Assembly (NCBI RefSeq): GCF_900110575.1
Contig: NZ_FOEF01000005.1
Coordinates: 310,001-374,000 of the forward strand
Direction: 5' to 3'
Source: Amycolatopsis saalfeldensis
GTDB lineage: Bacteria; Actinomycetota; Actinomycetes; Mycobacteriales; Pseudonocardiaceae
DNA: 64,000 nt
This document shows positions 35,621-42,802 of this stretch, in pieces; within the stretch, counting starts at the first letter, position 1, and the number at the start of each line of letters is the position of its first letter. Under the pieces are notes generated by a model, which was given only the letters and a program-made list of their open reading frames with translations, searched no databases and was not told the origin of the DNA. Both the position numbers and the translations under genes were made by a program.

Positions 35621-36676
35621 ATGCGTGCCGTGGTGATCGAGGAGTTCGGGCTGCTGCCCCGGGTGGTCGAGGTGCCGGACCCGGTCGCGCCGCCGGGTGG
35701 CGTGGTCGTCGCGGTGGACGCGACCGGCGTCTGCCGCAGCGATTGGCACACCTGGCAGGGGCACGACCCGGACGTCTCGCTGCCGCACGTCGCCGGGCAC
35801 GAGCTGGCCGGTCGGATCGAGGCGGTCGGTGAAGGGGTGCGGGGCTGGGCGGTCGGCGCGCGCGTGACCGTCCCGTTCGTGTGCGCCTGCGGCGTCTGCG
35901 CCCAGTGCGCCCGCGGCGACCAGCAGATCTGTGACGACCAGTTCCAGCCCGGCGCGACGCACTGGGGCTCGTTCGCCGAACTGGTCGCCATCGAGCACGC
36001 GCAGGCGAACCTGGTGGCGTTGCCGGACGGCCTGTCCGCAGTGGAGGCGGCGGCGCTCGGCTGCCGCTTCGGGACGGCGTTCCGCGCGGTGGTGCGCCAG
36101 GGCGGCGTGCGCGCCGGGCAGTGGGTGGCGGTCTACGGCTGCGGCGGCGTCGGCATCTCCGCGGTGCTGCTCGCCGCGGCCGCGGGCGCGAAGGTCGTCG
36201 CCGTGGACGTCTCGCCGCACGCTCGCGCGCTGGCCGAGCGGTCCGGCGCCGTGCTCAGCGTCGACGCCGGCGCGTTCGACGGGCCGGAAGCGGTGGCCGC
36301 GCACGTCCGTTCCCTGACCGACGGCGGCGCGCACGTTTCGCTCGATTGTCTTGGCTCGCCGCAGACGTGCGCCGCGTCCGTCGGCAGCCTGCGCAAACGC
36401 GGCCGTCACGTGCAGGCGGGGCTGATGCCGCCGGGCCAGGGCGTCGCGCCGATCCCGATGCACCGCGTGATCGGCGGGGAGCTGGAGATCGTCGGGATCC
36501 ACGGGCTGCCGGCGTACGAGTACCCGGAGCTGCTGAGCGTCGTCGAGACCTCGGGCATCAACCTCGCGGCGCTCGTCGGAAAGCGGATCGGGCTGGACGA
36601 CGTGCCCGCCGCGCTCGAGGCGATGAACGACCCGGTGCCGGCGCAGGCGGGCGTCACCGTGGTCGAATTTCCTTGA
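35621..36676 (+). CDS. zinc-dependent alcohol dehydrogenase
   Basis: 351-residue medium-chain dehydrogenase. Catalytic zinc ligands are in GVCRSDWHTW and GHELAGRIEAVGEGV. The structural zinc cluster is CACGVCAQCARGDQQICDDQ, and the nucleotide-binding loop is AVYGCGGVGISAVLLAAAAGAKVVAVDVS. Asp at the end of the second strand suggests NAD rather than NADP. A TACGAT -10 at 35608-35613 lies seven bases before the ATG, so a leaderless start is likely. Its stop shares one base with the AlkB start (TGATG), so the two are coupled. Confidence 0.92.
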   Translation: MRAVVIEEFGLLPRVVEVPDPVAPPGGVVVAVDATGVCRSDWHTWQGHDPDVSLPHVAGHELAGRIEAVGEGVRGWAVGARVTVPFVCACGVCAQCARGDQQICDDQFQPGATHWGSFAELVAIEHAQANLVALPDGLSAVEAAALGCRFGTAFRAVVRQGGVRAGQWVAVYGCGGVGISAVLLAAAAGAKVVAVDVSPHARALAERSGAVLSVDAGAFDGPEAVAAHVRSLTDGGAHVSLDCLGSPQTCAASVGSLRKRGRHVQAGLMPPGQGVAPIPMHRVIGGELEIVGIHGLPAYEYPELLSVVETSGINLAALVGKRIGLDDVPAALEAMNDPVPAQAGVTVVEFP

Positions 36677-37296
36677 TGGAGCTGCTGCCCCGCCCCCGGC
36701 GGGAGGTCGCGCCCGGGGCGGTTCACGTGCCGGACTGGCTGAATCCCGAAGCGCAACGCGAGCTGGTCGAGTCCTGCCGCGGCTGGCGCGGCTACCGCGC
36801 GACGCGCCTGCCCGGCGGCGGCGTGATGTCGGTGCGGACGGTCTGCCTCGGCTGGCATTGGAGGCCGTACCGGTACACGCGCACGGTCGACGACGGCTCG
36901 CCCGTGCTGCCGTTCCCGGGCTGGCTGGCCGACCTCGGCCGTCGCGCGCTGGCGGAGGCGTACGGCGCTGCTGCCGACTATCGCCCGGACGTCGCGCTGG
37001 TGAACTTCTACGACGCCGCCGCCAAGATGGGCCAGCACCAGGACAAGGACGAGCGCGCGCTGGACCCGGTCGTGTCGCTCAGCCTCGGCGACACGTGCGT
37101 ATTCCGCTTCGGCAACACGGAGAACCGCAACCGGCCCTACACGGACGTCGAACTGCGCTCCGGCGACCTGTTCGTCTTCGGCGGCCCTTCGCGGCTGGCG
37201 TACCACGGCGTGCCGAAGACGTTGCCCGGCACGGCGGAGCCGGAGCTGGGGCTGAAGGGGCGGCTCAACCTGACGTTGCGGGTTTCGGGGTTGTGA
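36676..37296 (+). CDS. AlkB-type alkylated DNA repair dioxygenase
   Basis: A 206-residue Fe(II)/2-oxoglutarate dioxygenase. H121-x-D123 in GQHQDKDE and H177 in AYHGVP form the iron triad; R196-L-N198-L-T-L-R202 is the RxNxTxR 2-oxoglutarate/substrate signature, and LVNFYD is the conserved preceding strand. It probably removes N1-methyladenine and N3-methylcytosine lesions. It is translationally linked to the upstream alcohol dehydrogenase and overlaps the convergent regulator gene by 32 bp at its 3' end. Confidence 0.94.
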   Translation: MELLPRPRREVAPGAVHVPDWLNPEAQRELVESCRGWRGYRATRLPGGGVMSVRTVCLGWHWRPYRYTRTVDDGSPVLPFPGWLADLGRRALAEAYGAAADYRPDVALVNFYDAAAKMGQHQDKDERALDPVVSLSLGDTCVFRFGNTENRNRPYTDVELRSGDLFVFGGPSRLAYHGVPKTLPGTAEPELGLKGRLNLTLRVSGL

Positions 37297-37861
37297 GTTC
37301 TTCCTCGGGCAGGACGACGAGCCGGATGGCCATCTCGCGGGCGTCGGGGCTGTCGGAGTTGTGGTACTTCCACAGCAGCGCCCGGTAATCCTCGACGAAG
37401 CTTTTGACCTGCTCTTTCGTCAGGGTGAGCCCGCTGCGGTAGATCTGGTTCCAGCCCTCGGCTTCGTCGTAACCGGCGTATGCGCGCACGACGAGGTTCA
37501 GGTCGTGGCTCATCTTCAGCACGCCGATCTGCATCGCGGCCTCGCGCTCGTCGGGGCTCATCGGGATGCCGGGCGGGGTGTAGATGTCGGTCATCAGCGA
37601 CCGCCACCACCGCTCCCGCCCCGCCGACCGCTCGACGACCTCCGTGATCAGCCGGAGCTCCGCCAGCTTGCGGAGGTGGTAACTCGTCGTCCCGGTGCTC
37701 TCGCCGAGCGCCTGCGCGACGCTCGTCGAGTTGGCCTCCCCGTGTTTGCCCAGGTAGGTGAGGATGTCGCGGCGCACGGGGTTGGTGAGGGCCTTCTGCA
37801 ACGCCTTGAGGTCAGCGCCGGTGAGGACGCGCTGTTCCGGTGGCTCCGGTTGTTCCGCCAT
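37265..37861 (-). CDS. winged-helix (ArsR-like) transcriptional regulator
   Basis: 198 residues. The HTH is NSTSVAQALGESTGTTSYHLRKLAELRLI, preceded by ALTNPVRRDILTYLGKHGE, the arrangement of ArsR/HTH_20 regulators. A C-terminal helical domain of about 110 residues follows, so it is larger than metal-sensing ArsR proteins. It starts beside a cluster of TGCAGAGA repeats and is divergent from the repeat-bearing membrane protein gene. Confidence 0.88.
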   Translation of the reverse strand: MAEQPEPPEQRVLTGADLKALQKALTNPVRRDILTYLGKHGEANSTSVAQALGESTGTTSYHLRKLAELRLITEVVERSAGRERWWRSLMTDIYTPPGIPMSPDEREAAMQIGVLKMSHDLNLVVRAYAGYDEAEGWNQIYRSGLTLTKEQVKSFVEDYRALLWKYHNSDSPDAREMAIRLVVLPEEELTTPKPATSG

Positions 37862-37874
37862 GGGGGTGAGGGTA

Positions 37875-37918
37875 CTGCAGAGAAGTGCTGCAGAGAAAGT
37901 TTGCAGAAAGTCTCTGCA
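37875..37918. promoter_or_regulatory. TGCAGAGA repeats, probable operator
   Basis: CTGCAGAGA occurs directly at 37875-37883 and, as TGCAGAGA, again at 37889-37896; TCTCTGCA at 37911-37918 is its perfect inverse. A degenerate TTGCAGAAAG lies between. The cluster sits within 60 bp of the regulator start and in front of the divergent membrane gene, with TATGGT at 37925-37930 as a possible -10. Confidence 0.6.
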
Positions 37919-37954
37919 GTTGGCTATGGTGGGGCGGTGACGAAGGGGGACGTT

Positions 37955-39667
37955 ATGGAGCAGGCGATGGAGGACGGGCGTGGAGCTGGTGGCGCTGAGG
38001 GCGCTCGGCTTCGGCGGGGCGGGGACTCCGCGGGTTCAGTGGGTTCGGCGGACGCCGGTGGGTTTGCCGCAGGGGCGGCGGGGCGCGCCGGTGAGACTGG
38101 GGTTGCGGGCGAGGCGGCTGGGCCGAGGGAAGGTTCCGGTGAGGCTGGGGTTGAGGTTGCGCGAGATGGGCGGGCGGCCGGTCGTGCTGGTGAGGCTGGG
38201 GTTGTGCCGGGTGCGTGGCAGGTGGGTCGTGTGGGTGAGGCCGGGGTTGCGCGAGGTGCGGGGCGGGCTGGTCGTGCTAGTGAGGTCGAGGTTGCGCGGG
38301 ATGCTCGGTGGGCTGGTCGTGCCCGCGAGGGCGGGGCTGCGCGTAGCGCGGGTCACGAGGGTGAGGCCGCGGCTGTCCGAGGTGGGCGGCGGGTGGGTCA
38401 CGAGGGTGAGGGTGGGGCCCGGCGAGGTGCCCGGTGGGCTGGTCGCGTGGATGAGGCCGGGGGTGCGCGGGGTGTGCGGCGGGTGGGTTACGAGGGTGAG
38501 GGTGGGGCCCGGCGAGGTGCCCGGTGGGCTGGTCGTGTGGGTGAGGCCGGGGTTGTGCGGGGTGTGCGGCGGGCGGGGCACGAGCGCGAGGGCGGGGCTG
38601 TCCGAGGTGCCCGTTGGCCTGGTTGGGTTCGTAAGGCTGAAGTTGCATGGCGCGCCTGTCGGGCGGGCCGCGCACGTCGGGCCGGGGTGGCGCGAGGTGG
38701 GGTGTTCGCCCGGTGGATGCGGCGCGTCGGAGTCGGGTGGGTGGTGGGGGTCGCCGGGGTGGCGATGGTGCCGTGGCTGGGGGTCCTGGCAGCGACGTTG
38801 CCCGACACTTACCCCGCGCAGCATTGGCGGTTCGCGTGGGTCGGGCTGGACGTGCTCGAGATGTCCGGATTGTTGGCCACCGCGTGGCTTCTTCGCCGTC
38901 GGGACCACCGCGCGGCGCTTGCGTCGGCCGGGACTGGGGTGTTGCTGATGGCCGATGCGTGGTTCGACGTCACCACTGCTGGGCCGGACGTCGGGGAGTC
39001 GCTGCTGATGGCCGTGGGGTTCGAGTTGCCGTTGGGGGCCCTGTGCGTGATCACGGCGCTGCGGGTCGCCGGACGTTCGGCGCGATCCCCGCTGGTCTCA
39101 AGCGAGGGTGAAACGCAGCCGTTGACCCGGTCTGAGCTGGGCGGCGATGTCCAGGTCGGGCTCCTCGACGACGGCCGGGACGGGATAGCCGCCCGTCACG
39201 GGATGGTCGGCCAGGAACAGGATCGGCACGCCCGACGGGGGGACCTGCAGGGCACCCGGCACGCAGGCCTCCGGGGCCAGTTCGCCGGCGCGGGCGCGGG
39301 TGAGGGCGGTCCCGGCGAGGCGGATGCCGATGCGGTCCAGCTCGGCCGTCACCGTGTACGGCGTACTGACCAATGTGGACAGTGCGGCCGACGTGAACCA
39401 GTCCAGCCGGGGGCCCGGGGTGACGCGGAGCGTGGGCTCGTCGGGCAGACGGCCGCGCGGCGCCAGGTCGACGGCGGGCGGCGGGCCGGCGACATCGCCG
39501 ATGGGCAGCGTCATCCCGGGCGTCAGCACCGCCGGGCCGAGCCGGCCCATGGTGTCGGTGGAGCGCGCGCCCAGCACCGGCCGGACGTCGAAGCCGCCGC
39601 GCACCGCCACGTAACAGCGCAGGCCGCGGTCGGCTGTGCCCAGCGTCAGCTCCTCGCCGGGGCGTAA
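37955..39667 (+). CDS. four-helix membrane protein with repeat N-terminus and runaway C-terminus
   Basis: In one frame: residues 1-75 low-complexity Gly/Ala/Arg; 76-249 about twelve 15-residue repeats; 255-375 a four-TM domain (VGVGWVVGVAGVAMVPWLGV; WRFAWVGLDVLEMSGLLATA; a helix through ADAWFDVTTAGP; LMAVGFELPLGALCVITALR) of a known actinobacterial membrane family; then about 190 residues antisense to pxpC up to the first stop at 39667. Family members I recall end soon after the last helix, so the stop seems lost. GTG 38702, with an AGGTGG site, is an alternative start that would leave the repeats non-coding. The conserved part is certain; the ends are not. Confidence 0.55.
   Translation: MEQAMEDGRGAGGAEGARLRRGGDSAGSVGSADAGGFAAGAAGRAGETGVAGEAAGPREGSGEAGVEVARDGRAAGRAGEAGVVPGAWQVGRVGEAGVARGAGRAGRASEVEVARDARWAGRAREGGAARSAGHEGEAAAVRGGRRVGHEGEGGARRGARWAGRVDEAGGARGVRRVGYEGEGGARRGARWAGRVGEAGVVRGVRRAGHEREGGAVRGARWPGWVRKAEVAWRACRAGRARRAGVARGGVFARWMRRVGVGWVVGVAGVAMVPWLGVLAATLPDTYPAQHWRFAWVGLDVLEMSGLLATAWLLRRRDHRAALASAGTGVLLMADAWFDVTTAGPDVGESLLMAVGFELPLGALCVITALRVAGRSARSPLVSSEGETQPLTRSELGGDVQVGLLDDGRDGIAARHGMVGQEQDRHARRGDLQGTRHAGLRGQFAGAGAGEGGPGEADADAVQLGRHRVRRTDQCGQCGRREPVQPGARGDAERGLVGQTAARRQVDGGRRAGDIADGQRHPGRQHRRAEPAHGVGGARAQHRPDVEAAAHRHVTAQAAVGCAQRQLLAGA
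38180..38701 (+). repeat. 45-bp minisatellite, about 12 units
   Basis: Tandem degenerate 45-bp units, one shortened to 36 bp, with the amino-acid pattern G-R-x-x-E-A-G-V-A-R-G-x-R-x-A when read with the membrane protein. Two alternating subtypes (GRVxEAG... and GHEGEGG...) make a higher-order 90-bp period in the middle. All three plus frames and at least one minus frame are open across it. The minus frame reads a Pro/Thr-rich 15-residue repeat. Confidence 0.8.
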
Positions 39668-39955
39668 CGCGATCGGCGCGTTCGGCGCGGCCGCCCGCCG
39701 TCCCGCGCGCACGGGCACCTCCGCCCCGGTGACGGCGACGGTCGTGTGTTCGGAAACTCGCAGCCGCAACCCACCCAACGTCACCTCCAGCGCCGCATGC
39801 CCCTCAGGATTCCCGACGAGCCGGTTCGCCAACCGCAGCGAGCCCCGGTCCGCAGCGCCCGCCCGCCCGACGCCGACCGCCGCCAGCCCCGGACGGCCGA
39901 GGTCCTGGATGGTCGCGAAGGGGCCGGTGGTGAGGATTTCGGCTTTGCCGCTCAT
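39098..39955 (-). CDS. pxpC: 5-oxoprolinase subunit C (KipA family)
   Basis: 285-residue biotin-carboxyltransferase-like subunit of the ATP-dependent PxpABC 5-oxoprolinase, which opens pyroglutamate to glutamate. The start MSGKAEILTTGPFATIQDLGRPG is the family N-terminus. The core has GSLRLANRLVGNPEGHAALEVTLGG, CYVAVRGGFDVRPVLGARSTDTMGRLG and the ending VPSGVPILFL-like PPSGVPILFLADHPVTGGYP. It is separated from pxpB by a repeat insert of about 700 bp, whereas these genes are usually adjacent or fused. Its ATG overlaps the stop of a 29-residue reading frame. Confidence 0.93.
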   Translation of the reverse strand: MSGKAEILTTGPFATIQDLGRPGLAAVGVGRAGAADRGSLRLANRLVGNPEGHAALEVTLGGLRLRVSEHTTVAVTGAEVPVRAGRRAAAPNAPIALRPGEELTLGTADRGLRCYVAVRGGFDVRPVLGARSTDTMGRLGPAVLTPGMTLPIGDVAGPPPAVDLAPRGRLPDEPTLRVTPGPRLDWFTSAALSTLVSTPYTVTAELDRIGIRLAGTALTRARAGELAPEACVPGALQVPPSGVPILFLADHPVTGGYPVPAVVEEPDLDIAAQLRPGQRLRFTLA

Positions 39956-40041
39956 GTAGGGGTTCCGTGGGCTGGGTCGGGTTGCCGGGTACCGGTTGCC
40001 GCCGGTTCTGGGTGGGTGACGATCTCCGCTTTGCCGCTCAT
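39952..40041 (-). CDS. 29-residue reading frame, duplicated pxpC start
   Basis: ATG 40041 begins MSGKAEI, identical to the first seven residues of pxpC, then runs into THPEPAATGTRQPDPAHG, which parallels the end of the upstream repeat ORF. It stops at TGA 39954-39952, which overlaps the true pxpC ATG (ATGA). Its own ATG overlaps the stop of the repeat ORF the same way. It looks like the product of a tandem duplication of about 86 bp around the pxpC start. It may serve only to pass ribosomes on to pxpC. Confidence 0.45.
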   Translation of the reverse strand: MSGKAEIVTHPEPAATGTRQPDPAHGTPT

Positions 40042-40655
40042 GACAGGGCTCCGTGGGCTGGGTTGGGCTGCCCGGTGCCGATCGGCGCTGGGTGGGTGGT
40101 TGCGAAGGGGCCTGTCGCGACCATCGGCGCGAGGGTGGGGTGAACGGCGGCTTGGTCGGCTCCCCAGATAGCGGGCATCGATCGACCGCCTGCCGTCGCC
40201 GGCAGGTTCCGGCCGCCGGGGCTCGGGCGGACGTCAGCCGCCGACGGGCTCACGACGGCAGCCGTCGCTGGCGGCGCCACGAAGACGGCGGTCCCTGGCG
40301 GCGCCACCAGGGCGGTGGTGGGCGGTACCGCGACGGCGGTGGTGGTGGGTGGTGTCGCGACGGCGGTGGTGGTGGGTGGTGTCGCGACGGCGGCGGTCGC
40401 TGGCGGTGCCGCGATGGCAGTGGTTGTGACAGGCCCCGTGACGACGGCGGTCGCTGGCGGTGCCACGACGGCAGCGGTCGTGACAGGCCCCGCGACGACG
40501 GTGGTCGTGGGTGGTGCCACGACGGCGGCGATCGTGACAGGCCCCGCGACGGCAGCAGCCGCGGGCAGCGCCGCGAGGGCGGCGGTCGTGACAGGCCCCG
40601 CGACGGCAGCGGCCACGGACGGCCTCGCGGCCACAGCCGTCGCGGGTGGTGGCAT
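40038..40655 (-). CDS. nonapeptide-repeat ORF inserted between pxpB and pxpC
   Basis: 205 residues, almost entirely Ala/Val/Thr/Pro. ATG 40655 shares a base with the pxpB stop (TGATG), and its TGA overlaps the next ATG. Residues 2-136 are fifteen 9-residue units (GPVTTAAVV, APPATAVVT, TPPTTTAVA types). The tail VATGPFATTHP copies pxpC codons (TTGPFAT). There is no signal peptide or catalytic motif. Either a young coding minisatellite tolerated because it keeps translational coupling, or an untranslated satellite. Other frames are open as well. Confidence 0.5.
   Translation of the reverse strand: MPPPATAVAARPSVAAAVAGPVTTAALAALPAAAAVAGPVTIAAVVAPPTTTVVAGPVTTAAVVAPPATAVVTGPVTTTAIAAPPATAAVATPPTTTAVATPPTTTAVAVPPTTALVAPPGTAVFVAPPATAAVVSPSAADVRPSPGGRNLPATAGGRSMPAIWGADQAAVHPTLAPMVATGPFATTHPAPIGTGQPNPAHGALS
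40248..40652 (-). repeat. 27-bp minisatellite, 15 units, with 54-bp higher order
   Basis: Degenerate 27-bp tandem units. At 40319-40399 two neighbouring units are nearly identical (GCGACGGCGGTGGTGGTGGG core); at 40435-40650 the units pair into 54-bp blocks each opening with GTGACAGGCCCCG. Unit length is a multiple of three, so the minus-strand frame stays open. Confidence 0.8.
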
Positions 40656-41260
40656 CACTGGAGCACCTCGAACCGCACCCGTGTCCCCGGTACCAGCAGG
40701 TTCGGTTGACCCCGGTCGGTGTCCCAGACCGGGGTCATCGTGTGGCCCAGCAGGTGCCAGCCGCCCGGGGAGGGGTGGGGGTAGACGGCTGTGTAGGCGC
40801 CCGCGATGGCGATCGCGCCGGAGGGGACGCGGGTGCGCGGGGTTGGGCGGCGCGGCAGGTGCAGGGCCGGGTCCAGGCCCGTCAGGTAGGCGAAACCCGG
40901 GGCGAAACCACAAAAAGCCGCGACGTACGTGACTGACGAGTGCCGCTGTACGACCTCCGCAGCCGTCAGCGAAGACGCGGCCGCCACCAAGTTCAAATCA
41001 CTGCCGTCGTAACGCACGGGCAGTGTCACAGTGGCGGGAGAAGCAACCGAAGAGTCCACAGAGGACACAGAGCGCAACGACGAGGCCAGCGTGTCCCAGG
41101 AAGTCGCCGAAGGGTCGTAGCGGACCAGCAGGGTTTGCGCCGCCGGGACCAGTTCCACCACGCCCACCAGTGGCGAGAGTTCCAGCGCGGCCTGGAAACC
41201 CAGCACGTCCGACGTCTCCACCAGCGCCGCGGAACCGCCGTACCGCAGAACCTCCGTCAT
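40655..41260 (-). CDS. pxpB: 5-oxoprolinase subunit B (KipI family)
   Basis: 201 residues. It pairs with PxpC in the carboxyltransferase-like half of 5-oxoprolinase. The motifs are VVELVPAAQTLLVRYDP, the conserved VQRHSSVTYVAAFCGFAPGFAYLTGLDP and HLPRRPTPRTRVPSGAIAIA, and GGWHLLGHTM. ATG 41260 overlaps the pxpA stop (ATGA). The usual next gene, pxpC, is displaced downstream by a repeat insert. Confidence 0.94.
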   Translation of the reverse strand: MTEVLRYGGSAALVETSDVLGFQAALELSPLVGVVELVPAAQTLLVRYDPSATSWDTLASSLRSVSSVDSSVASPATVTLPVRYDGSDLNLVAAASSLTAAEVVQRHSSVTYVAAFCGFAPGFAYLTGLDPALHLPRRPTPRTRVPSGAIAIAGAYTAVYPHPSPGGWHLLGHTMTPVWDTDRGQPNLLVPGTRVRFEVLQ

Positions 41261-42006
41261 GCGAACGGCGCCAGCGTCACGCCCGCGGCCTCCAGCGACT
41301 CCCGGATCCGCCGCGCCAGCTCCACCGCGCCGGGCGTGTCCCCGTGCACGCACAGGGAATCCGCGCGCATCGTGAGCTTTCCGCCGGACGCGTCGAGCAC
41401 CTCGCCCGTCGTCGCCATCGTGACGGCGCGCGAGGCGACGGCCGCCGCGTCGTGCAGGACCGCGCCCGGTTCCTTGCGTGACACCAGGCGTCCTGAAGGC
41501 GTGTACGCGCGGTCGGCGAAAGCCTCCGCGTGGCCGGTTAAGCCCGCTGCCACGGCCGCGTGCAGCATCGCCGAGTCCGGTGGGCACAGCAGCGCCAGGT
41601 CCGAGCCGTAGCGGCGTACGCCCTCGACGAGCGCCGCCGCCTGCTCCGCGTCCACCGCCGCCGTGTTGTACAGCGCGCCGTGCGCCTTCACGTAGCGGAC
41701 GCGGCTTCCGGCCGCGCGCGCGAACGCGTCGAGCGCGCCGATCTGGTACAGCACGTCGTCGGCCAGGTCCTCCGGCGCGATGTCGAGCGCGCGCCGCCCG
41801 AAGCCGGCCAGGTCGCGGTAGCCGACGTGCGCGCCGATCGTCACGCCCCGCTCGGCCGCGCGCTCGCACACCCGCCGCATCACGCCCGGGTCGCCCGCGT
41901 GGAAGCCGCACGCGACGTTCGCGCTGGTCACGATGTCGAGCATGGCTTCGTCGTCGCCCATTTTCCAGGCGCCGAAGCCCTCGCCGAGGTCGCTGTTGAG
42001 ATCCAT
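41257..42006 (-). CDS. pxpA: 5-oxoprolinase subunit A (LamB/YcsF family)
   Basis: A 249-residue TIM-barrel subunit. It starts MDLNSDLGEGFGAWKMGDDEAML, the family signature; then ANVACGFHAGDPGVMRR, VTIGAHVGYRDLAGFGRR, and YVKAHGALYNTAAVD follow, with the His/Asp residues proposed to be catalytic. It works with PxpB and PxpC in ATP-dependent opening of 5-oxoproline. It is separated by one base from the DUF1445 gene stop and overlaps pxpB. Confidence 0.96.
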   Translation of the reverse strand: MDLNSDLGEGFGAWKMGDDEAMLDIVTSANVACGFHAGDPGVMRRVCERAAERGVTIGAHVGYRDLAGFGRRALDIAPEDLADDVLYQIGALDAFARAAGSRVRYVKAHGALYNTAAVDAEQAAALVEGVRRYGSDLALLCPPDSAMLHAAVAAGLTGHAEAFADRAYTPSGRLVSRKEPGAVLHDAAAVASRAVTMATTGEVLDASGGKLTMRADSLCVHGDTPGAVELARRIRESLEAAGVTLAPFA

Positions 42007-42007
42007 G

Positions 42008-42802
42008 TCAGTCCACCCGGTAGTCGCTGTCGAGCTTGTCCGTCACGAGCATGTACCCCGGCGCGTGCGTGATGGCGAACGGTGGCCGCGAAGCCATCAG
42101 CGCCGCCTGCGGGGTGACGCCGCAGGCCCAGAACACCGGCACGTCACCGGGTTCCGGCAAGGCGTACTCACCGAAGTCCGGCCGCTGCAGGTCCGTGATG
42201 CCCAGCTTCGCCGGATCCCCCACGTGCACCGGCGCGCCGTGCACCTCGGGCATCGCGGCGGTGAGCCGCACCGCGTCCGCCACGCGCGCGGCCGGGATCT
42301 GCCGCATCGACACCACCATCGGCCCGTGCAGCCGCCCCGCGGGTTCGCACGGCCGGTTCGTCACGTACATCGCGACGTTGCGGCCCTGGTCCACGTGCCG
42401 CAGCGGCACGCCCCCGGCGCGCAGCGCCGTTTCGAACGTGAAGCTGCAGCCGATCGAGAACGCCACCATGTCGCTGCGCCACAACCCGGTCGCGTCCGTC
42501 ACCTCGCCGGTGAGCACGCCGTTGTGCCAGATCCGGTAACGCGGCAGGTCGGTGCGCAGGTCCGCGCCGGGCGCGAGCCGGGTGGCCGGGTCGCCGGGCG
42601 CGCTGACGTCGAGCACCGGGCAGGCCTGCGGGTTGCGGACGCAGAACAGCCGCACGTCCTCGGCCCAGTCCTGCGGGACGGCGATCAGGTTCGTCTGCGT
42701 GTACCCGGCCGCCCAGCCGGTGGTCGGCCGCTCGGTGCCGGCGCGGAACAACGCGCGGGCAGCGGACGGCGCGAGCGTCGCCGGGTTCTCGAACGTGGTC
42801 AT
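42008..42802 (-). CDS. DUF1445 putative hydro-lyase / D-glutamate cyclase-like
   Basis: 264 residues of the YcsI family. Conserved blocks are [59 protein letters not shown] and [13 protein letters not shown]. The related domain of mammalian D-glutamate cyclase turns D-glutamate into 5-oxo-D-proline. In Bacillus ycsI lies in the same operon as pxpABC (ycsF-ycsI-kipI-kipA), matching this layout. A feed into the adjacent 5-oxoprolinase is therefore plausible. Its ATG overlaps the MFS stop. Confidence 0.9.
   Translation of the reverse strand: MTTFENPATLAPSAARALFRAGTERPTTGWAAGYTQTNLIAVPQDWAEDVRLFCVRNPQACPVLDVSAPGDPATRLAPGADLRTDLPRYRIWHNGVLTGEVTDATGLWRSDMVAFSIGCSFTFETALRAGGVPLRHVDQGRNVAMYVTNRPCEPAGRLHGPMVVSMRQIPAARVADAVRLTAAMPEVHGAPVHVGDPAKLGITDLQRPDFGEYALPEPGDVPVFWACGVTPQAALMASRPPFAITHAPGYMLVTDKLDSDYRVD

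Noticed and set aside
38180-38701. CRISPR array
   Set aside because: Units are contiguous and degenerate with no unique spacers, in frame with a coding sequence, and no cas genes are present.
38036-38908. Pro/Thr-rich minus-strand ORF over the 45-bp repeat as a surface protein
   Set aside because: No signal peptide or ribosome site; the plus frame continues into a conserved membrane domain. Kept only as an ambiguity in findings.
40053-40932. Plus-strand ORFs rich in Gly/Arg/Asp or Ala/Val/Gly over the 27-bp repeat
   Set aside because: They lack coupling to neighbours and run antisense through pxpB; the minus frame has consistent stop/start overlaps.
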